43,696 bases of DNA, taken from CAYHZL01 sp964361075 (GTDB lineage Bacteria; Bacteroidota; Ignavibacteria; UBA10030; UBA8401). Below are positions 39,696 to 43,696 of the stretch, one piece after another. Under the pieces are notes generated by a model. The model was not told where the DNA came from. It did not search any database and was given only the letters and a program-made list of their open reading frames with translations. The translations under genes and the position numbers were made by a program. The stretch is from positions 1 to 43,696 of the forward strand of contig CAYHZL010000005.1 of the NCBI GenBank assembly GCA_964361075.1, in the 5' to 3' direction. Every line of letters begins with the position of its first letter. Position 1 is the first letter of the stretch.

Positions 39696-40262
39696 TTAAC
39701 GTAATGGAACCGTAAACAACGTTGTGTAGTGTGAACCTTTTTCGTGTAACACGCTTTTCATAATACGGATTTCATTGCACGCAAACTGTAACGGCTCAAA
39801 GAAGGTGTTTTCAATTTTTGTAATCAGGTGAAGAGAAATTCTTCTTTGTGCTTTTGCACGTCCGATGGTAATATGCGGATGAAATGTTTTTTCTTCTTTG
39901 GTATGACCAAGTTCCACACAAATATTTTGCACAGCATCGGCAATGGTGCAGAGTTCAAAATTTTCTTCCCGGTGTGAACCGATCCACAACGTTCGTGGTA
40001 TAGCCCGTTGTGAAAACAGACCGAAGCGAAGCAATGAAATGGAAAATTTTTTTTGAGAAGAAAATGTTTTTGTTAGATTAGAAAATAATTCCTGCAACCA
40101 CACTTCATCTTTATCACCTAAAAAAGAAAGTGTGATATGAAATTTTATTTGTTCTTCCCAACGGAAAGGTGTGTTAAGTTTTTTGATATATGATTGTAGT
40201 CTCGCAAGTTGGGAAATAACTTCTTGCGTAGGAAAGATCCCTATGAAGGAACGATGTACCAT
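39696..40262 (-). CDS. thpR: RNA 2',3'-cyclic phosphodiesterase (2'-5' RNA ligase family)
   Basis: A 188-residue 2H-phosphoesterase. The two catalytic motifs are H42-I-T44 in FHITLSFLGD and H130-I-T132 in HPHITIGRAK. ThpR opens 2',3'-cyclic phosphates on RNA ends and was first seen as a tRNA-half ligase. The usual order pgpA-cinA-thpR-recA is kept. It starts MVHRSFIGIF, typical of the family. Confidence 0.9.
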   Translation of the reverse strand: MVHRSFIGIFPTQEVISQLARLQSYIKKLNTPFRWEEQIKFHITLSFLGDKDEVWLQELFSNLTKTFSSQKKFSISLLRFGLFSQRAIPRTLWIGSHREENFELCTIADAVQNICVELGHTKEEKTFHPHITIGRAKAQRRISLHLITKIENTFFEPLQFACNEIRIMKSVLHEKGSHYTTLFTVPLR

Positions 40263-40272
40263 TGTTATTGTT

Positions 40273-40394
40273 TAGTTCTCGCTGAAAAAGTCTGAAGATA
40301 GAGATGTCATCTTTCTTGCCTATTCAAGACTCTTCATATCTTGCAGAAATAAAGATGACATCTCTTCGCTGTTCCATTTTTTCAACGAAAACTA
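40273..40394. mobile_element. Inverted-repeat element between thpR and cinA
   Basis: A 122-bp stretch with imperfect 18-bp ends (TAGTTCTCGCTGAAAAAG; right end reads TAGTTTTCGTTGAAAAAA inward). Inside lies a perfect 15-bp inverted pair, AGAGATGTCATCTTT at 40300-40314 and its complement at 40351-40365. The right end contains the cinA stop codon (40392-40394). No target duplication is seen. It can fold into one long stem and may stop transcription after cinA. Confidence 0.55.
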
Positions 40395-41648
40395 TTTAGT
40401 GTCAAGTTTCAATATTTTTTTTCGTAACAATTCCAACGCTGCTTGCGATGTGCGTTCCTTGAACCGTAAACGGTTATCGCCAAAATTAAATTTTAGCGCA
40501 AACGAACCGTTCTCGTCGGCGTAGCCAATCCACACAAGTCCGACCGGTTTTTCTGATGAGCCGCCGGTTGGTCCGGCAATGCCTGTGGTAGAAATTGCAA
40601 CATTGGTCGCGGCAACTTTTTTTGCACCACGCGCCATTGCTTCTGCAACTTCTTTGCTGACTGCGCCGTGTTGCTCTATCAATTTTTTATCAACGCCAAG
40701 ATCTTCAATTTTCGATTCGTTGCTGTACGTAATAAATCCGTGAAGAAAATATTCCGAACTACCGGAGACATTCGTGATGCGGTTCGCAATCATTCCGCCT
40801 GTGCACGATTCTGCTGTTGCAAGTGTGAGTTTACGTTCGCGGAACAATGCGCACACAACATCTTCCAACTCCATCTCATCAACAGAGTAAATATACTTAT
40901 CAGCTTTCGTGCGGATAAATTTTTCTGCAAAATTTAATTTCTCTTCCGCCACAGCCGCATCATTCACACGAACAGTGATGCGAAGTTTTGTTCCTAGCGG
41001 GTTCGGAAGAAAGGCGAGCGTGGTTGTGCCATCAGTACCGATGACATTTTGCACATCACCGATTTCGTTGGCGAGCAGTGATTCAGGAATGCCGGTTGTT
41101 TTCAATGTGCGATGACGAACGATGATGCCGGTATTTTTTTTGGTGAAGGATGGCACAATAAAATCATCTACCATACTTTTCATTTCGAAGGGAACACCCG
41201 GCATAACGAAAAAATATTTTCCGTTTAGCTCGAACATCATTCCGGGTGCGGTGCCATATTTGTTTTCAATCACAATGCACGACCGCGGTACTAATGCCTG
41301 ATCGTGCGCAGCTTGAATCCATTTGATGTTCCGTCTTGCCATCAACGCTTTTACATTTTCAAGAGTCGGTTCGTGCAGAACCAGATCGGTATCAAAAAAT
41401 TTACATACTATTTTTTTTGTAATATCGTCGTGTGTCGGTCCAAGTCCACCGGTAACGCACACAATATCGTACTGTGTGAAAGCGGAAGTGAATGACTCAA
41501 TAATTGCCGCTTCGTTGTCGCCGACCGTTGTCATCTTTTCAACATACACGCCAACGGAATTTAATTGTTCTGCAATGTACGCCTGATTTGTATTGATGAC
41601 TTGACCGATGAGAAGTTCATCGCCTATTGTAATGATTTCAGCTTTCAT
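40392..41648 (-). CDS. cinA: CinA-like protein, nicotinamide-nucleotide amidohydrolase
   Basis: A 418-residue two-domain protein. The N-terminal MoaB/COG1058 domain (1-170) has IITIGDELLIGQVINTN and VCVTGGLGPTHDD and cleaves ADP-ribose in studied relatives. The C-terminal domain (about 262-418) has LATAESCTGGMIANRIT and STTGIAGPTGGSSEKPVGLVWIG (in part), the deamidase of nicotinamide mononucleotide that recycles NAD. The final residues reach into the inverted element downstream. The gene is part of pgsA-pgpA-cinA-thpR-recA-recX, which is broken on its left side by the GxxExxY cassette. Confidence 0.93.
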   Translation of the reverse strand: MKAEIITIGDELLIGQVINTNQAYIAEQLNSVGVYVEKMTTVGDNEAAIIESFTSAFTQYDIVCVTGGLGPTHDDITKKIVCKFFDTDLVLHEPTLENVKALMARRNIKWIQAAHDQALVPRSCIVIENKYGTAPGMMFELNGKYFFVMPGVPFEMKSMVDDFIVPSFTKKNTGIIVRHRTLKTTGIPESLLANEIGDVQNVIGTDGTTTLAFLPNPLGTKLRITVRVNDAAVAEEKLNFAEKFIRTKADKYIYSVDEMELEDVVCALFRERKLTLATAESCTGGMIANRITNVSGSSEYFLHGFITYSNESKIEDLGVDKKLIEQHGAVSKEVAEAMARGAKKVAATNVAISTTGIAGPTGGSSEKPVGLVWIGYADENGSFALKFNFGDNRLRFKERTSQAALELLRKKILKLDTK

Positions 41649-41686
41649 ACTTTAGAAAAATCGTTATTACTCTGGCGCTTTTTGTT

Positions 41687-42123
41687 TCTCGCAAAGACGC
41701 CAAGACGCAATGGTTTATAAATTGTTTACGATTCTGGTTATTCCTTTTTTTATTAAAGGTTCATTGAAATTAATTAGTAATCCAAGTTTGAGCCCAGTTA
41801 ATTTTAAATAAGTGAGCAATTGTTTAGGATGAACTGGCGCAATCGCTTCAACTGATTTTAATTCAATGATTACTTTGCTTTCAATAATTAAATCCGCTCT
41901 GAAACCAATTTCCATTTTCAACTCGTTCCAAATTACGGGAATTCCTTTTTGTTTTTCAACATTCAATCCCTGTTTACACAATTCATAATACATTATTTCT
42001 TCATATACTGATTCGAGCAAACCCGGACCAAGTGTATAATGAATTTTGTAGGCAGTGTTTACAATTATTTTTGATAATTCGTTTTCCGTCATATATACTT
42101 TGCGTCTTGGCGTCTTTGCGAGA
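41687..42123. mobile_element. Candidate GxxExxY cassette bounded by perfect 24-bp inverted repeats
   Basis: The 24-bp arms lie at 41687-41710 and 42100-42123 and are exact reverse complements. They are built of GCAAAGACGCCAAGACGC units. Between them is only the GxxExxY gene, with 4 and 7 nt to spare. The cassette begins 7 nt beyond the pgpA stop and ends 39 nt before the cinA start, inside a gene order that is otherwise conserved. No transposase is present. Confidence 0.65.
41715..42092 (-). CDS. GxxExxY protein, PD-(D/E)XK nuclease-like
   Basis: A 125-residue protein of the GxxExxY family: the name motif is G24-LL-E27-SV-Y30. A nuclease-like core follows, with D67 in FRADLII, E77-L-K79 in VIIELKS, and Q91-LLT-Y95, the Qx3Y pattern seen in RecB/Cas4-type nucleases. 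All expected catalytic residues are present, so nuclease activity is possible, but no function is established for the family that I know of. It is fully enclosed by inverted repeats (see 41687-42123), has no obvious partner, and looks like a recent arrival. Confidence 0.85.
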   Translation of the reverse strand: MTENELSKIIVNTAYKIHYTLGPGLLESVYEEIMYYELCKQGLNVEKQKGIPVIWNELKMEIGFRADLIIESKVIIELKSVEAIAPVHPKQLLTYLKLTGLKLGLLINFNEPLIKKGITRIVNNL

Positions 42124-42129
42124 CAATTT

Positions 42130-42669
42130 TTATGCTTGCTGAGTAATTACAAAAAATCGTATTCCTATTTGAATAATAATATTTGTGTAGATCGCAGCGA
42201 CAACATCATCGAGCATGATGTTCCATCCGCCGGATTTTTTATCGAAAGTATTTGCCGGATACGGTTTCAAAATATCCAATATGCGAAAGACAAAAAAAGC
42301 GAATGCAAGTATGAGAAGATGTTTTTTATCCCACAAAGGAATGACGGGGATAAACCATAAACTAATCCACATGCCGACAATTTCATCAACCGTAACAACA
42401 CCCGGATCGTTTCCATAAACAGTTTCCATTTTTCCTGCTGCTATGCCGCCGACAATAAATAGAATAATAGTCGCCGGAATTAAAATGACAGGATTTGAAA
42501 AATGCGGAATCAAAAAAAAGAGCAGTCCAACAACTGAACCAACAGTACCGGATGCGAACGGTGCATAACCGGAAAAAAATCCGGAGCCGATTGTTGTTGT
42601 GAGTGGTGAAAGAGAAGCGCGCGTTGGTTGTATGCCTGTTTCATTCTGAGAGAGAGGTTGTTCATCCAT
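42130..42669 (-). CDS. pgpA: Phosphatidylglycerophosphatase A
   Basis: A 179-residue membrane enzyme removing phosphate from phosphatidylglycerol phosphate to give phosphatidylglycerol. The family blocks are GSGFFSGYAPFASGTVGSVV and DPGVVTVDEIVGMWISL, with the conserved acidic residues, and LDILKPYPANTFDKKSGGWNIMLDDVVAAIY (in part). It lies 2 nt after pgsA, which makes its substrate. Confidence 0.94.
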   Translation of the reverse strand: MDEQPLSQNETGIQPTRASLSPLTTTIGSGFFSGYAPFASGTVGSVVGLLFFLIPHFSNPVILIPATIILFIVGGIAAGKMETVYGNDPGVVTVDEIVGMWISLWFIPVIPLWDKKHLLILAFAFFVFRILDILKPYPANTFDKKSGGWNIMLDDVVAAIYTNIIIQIGIRFFVITQQA

Positions 42670-42671
42670 AC

Positions 42672-43283
42672 TTACTCCGCGTTATGAAATGAAAATAATT
42701 CTAGTAAAATTTTCCAATTGTTGATGAGATATGCAATGCCTGTCCAGACGGTGAGCACTGTTACAATGAGCATCGAAAAATATATTGTTGTTGGTGTTAC
42801 AAATCGCTCAGACCATGTAGTGAGTGTTATTGAATACTCCGGCACAGAACGCACAACATAGGTGAAGAGGAGGAGATAAATAAAAAGAAGCTGCACAAAA
42901 GTTTTTGTTTTGGCAAACATACTTGTATCAACAGGTTTGCCTTTCCATTCTGCAAACGAACGGAGCGCAGTAATAATTACATCGCGCACAACAATTGTCC
43001 AGACCATCCATGCTTGTGCGTAGCCAATATAAATAAACGAAATGAATGCAGCGGAGGTGAGCACTTTGTCGGCAAGGGGATCAAGAAATTTTCCGAATCG
43101 AGTGATGTAACCCCAGCGTCGAGCAACGTAGCCATCATACCAATCAGTGATGGCGGCAAGAATGTAGACCACGAGCGCAAGCACTTTGTGGGTTGGCTCT
43201 TCCGAAAAGAGCAACATCAGAAAGACCGGCGTCATTAAGACGCGTAACAGTGTAAGTTGGTTTGGTGGAGAAAGGGGGAACAC
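42672..43283 (-). CDS. pgsA: CDP-diacylglycerol-glycerol-3-phosphate 3-phosphatidyltransferase
   Basis: A 203-residue membrane enzyme making phosphatidylglycerol phosphate from CDP-diacylglycerol and glycerol 3-phosphate. The CDP-alcohol phosphotransferase motif is complete: D-WY-DG-YV-AR, eight residues, G, three, D, three, D (ITDWYDGYVARRWG and RFGKFLDPLADK). It has PNQLTLLRVLMTPVF at the start. The next gene, pgpA, carries out the following step. Confidence 0.95.
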   Translation of the reverse strand: MFPLSPPNQLTLLRVLMTPVFLMLLFSEEPTHKVLALVVYILAAITDWYDGYVARRWGYITRFGKFLDPLADKVLTSAAFISFIYIGYAQAWMVWTIVVRDVIITALRSFAEWKGKPVDTSMFAKTKTFVQLLFIYLLLFTYVVRSVPEYSITLTTWSERFVTPTTIYFSMLIVTVLTVWTGIAYLINNWKILLELFSFHNAE

Positions 43284-43305
43284 GGTTGTTTGTAATTTAG
43301 TGATT

Positions 43306-43337
43306 AAAAAAAAAGGTCATCTTGCCAGACGACCTTT
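43306..43337 (-). terminator. Terminator after rpmB
   Basis: On the minus strand, an 11-bp stem AAAGGTCGTCT / AGATGACCTTT (one G-U pair) with a GGCA loop, followed by nine T residues in all. It lies 25 nt after the rpmB stop and 23 nt before the pgsA start. Confidence 0.88.
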
Positions 43338-43361
43338 CTTACAAACTCGAACAGAAAAAAA

Positions 43362-43553
43362 CTATGTTGCCTTTTGGATTTTTCCGGCTTTCAAACAACT
43401 TGTACAAATTCTTACTCTGCGAACAGAGCCATTTATAACAGCGCGAACCTTTTGTAAGTTAGGCATCCAACGACGCGGCGTGCGGTTGTTGGCGTGGCTA
43501 ACACTATGTCCTGTAATTGGTTTTTTTGCGCATATTTCACAAACTTGTGCCAT
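43362..43553 (-). CDS. rpmB: Ribosomal protein bL28, zinc-binding form
   Basis: A 63-residue large-subunit protein. It has two CxxC pairs, C5-x2-C8 and C50-x2-C53, so it is the zinc-binding (C+) paralogue form. The motifs GHSVSHANNRTPRRWMPNLQ and ICTSCLKAGKI are typical. It is a single-gene transcript between a repeat element and its own terminator. Confidence 0.95.
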   Translation of the reverse strand: MAQVCEICAKKPITGHSVSHANNRTPRRWMPNLQKVRAVINGSVRRVRICTSCLKAGKIQKAT

Positions 43554-43586
43554 TTTCTTTTCACTTTCCTGGTTATTTTTTCTTTA

Positions 43587-43696
43587 GGGTATCTCTAAAA
43601 ACTAGTTACGAAACCTTCAAGGTTTTTATTTTCGCGATGTACATAAAATTGTAACATCACAAAATTTGATCAAGATAAACCTTGAAGGTTTTTAGA
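43587..43696. mobile_element. MITE-like element, GGGCATCTCTAAAAAC family, copy 3 (cut by window end)
   Basis: The first 110 bases of the element found at 16542-16658, in opposite orientation and with three single-base differences. Its outer end reads GGGTATCTCTAAAAAC. The far end, about 7 more bases by comparison, lies outside the window, so the 4-bp duplication cannot be checked; the left flank is TTTA. Confidence 0.85.

Noticed and set aside
1..43696. tRNA, rRNA or riboswitch genes
   Set aside because: I found no convincing T-loop/acceptor pairs, rRNA blocks or known riboswitch cores by reading; a covariance-model scan would be decisive.

Overview
The window is AT-rich chromosomal DNA, gene-dense and free of phage, plasmid or rRNA/tRNA genes that I can see. 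It most resembles a member of the Ignavibacteria / Chlorobi-Bacteroidota group. The main clue is a secreted Asp-box protein (13416-14906) ending in a type IX secretion C-terminal sorting domain with the FPNPFNP signature; a lipoprotein (2407-2916) carries a related C-terminal fold. Three promoters that I can read (groES, arsR, alpha/beta hydrolase) look like ordinary TTGACW-17-TATAWT sigma-70 boxes rather than the -33/-7 type of Bacteroidia. The taxonomic call is inference.

Layout. 1-6107 (+): end of gatA, a membrane-anchored dihaem cytochrome c, sucD, a lipoprotein, ndk, a Nudix hydrolase, a NamZ/DUF1343 exo-muramidase and mgsA. 6127-9997 (-): a membrane protein with a Cys4 tail, then a transsulfuration operon (cystathionine beta-synthase, a 90-aa protein, cystathionine gamma-lyase/synthase). 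10390-14906 (+): plsY, an HtrA protease, purB and the Asp-box protein. 14943-19804 (+): a lysine-degradation pair (aldehyde dehydrogenase and lysine 6-aminotransferase), nadE, rsmI. 19823-21985: groES-groEL with a perfect CIRCE operator and terminators. 22059-25860 (+): an M24 peptidase, a coiled-coil protein, an orphan CopG/BrnA-type antitoxin and a DUF1684 protein. 25946-31339 (-): prs, rplY, pth, rpsF, rpsR, rplI, then argH. 31530-32986 (+): an alpha/beta hydrolase and bioY. 33029-35783 (-): a complete arsenic operon arsR-arsM-acr3-arsC with two operator palindromes. 35848-43553 (-): rpmB, pgsA, pgpA, a GxxExxY cassette, cinA, thpR, recA, recX, an AI-2E family permease and a DnaQ-like exonuclease.

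The genes are mostly housekeeping. The unusual part is the intergenic DNA, which holds several families of small (about 100-230 bp) non-coding elements with terminal inverted repeats. One family (2925-3062, 16542-16658, 43587-end) has ends GGGCATCTCTAAAAAC and 4-bp target duplications. A second (3531-3662, 5516-5679) has ends CTGAWGTTACG and 7-bp target duplications. A third (10029-10252, probably 27371-27568) has CTRCTCA ends, and the first copy lies between 16-bp direct repeats. Others (24356-24496, 40273-40394) touch or include the stop codon of the gene before them. The GxxExxY gene is itself enclosed by a perfect 24-bp inverted repeat inside the conserved pgsA-pgpA-cinA-thpR-recA-recX cluster. 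No transposase is encoded here, so these look like elements moved in trans. Several over-long reading frames (ndk, nadE, recA, argH, prs, the exonuclease, the M24 peptidase) are trimmed here to their family-consistent starts.
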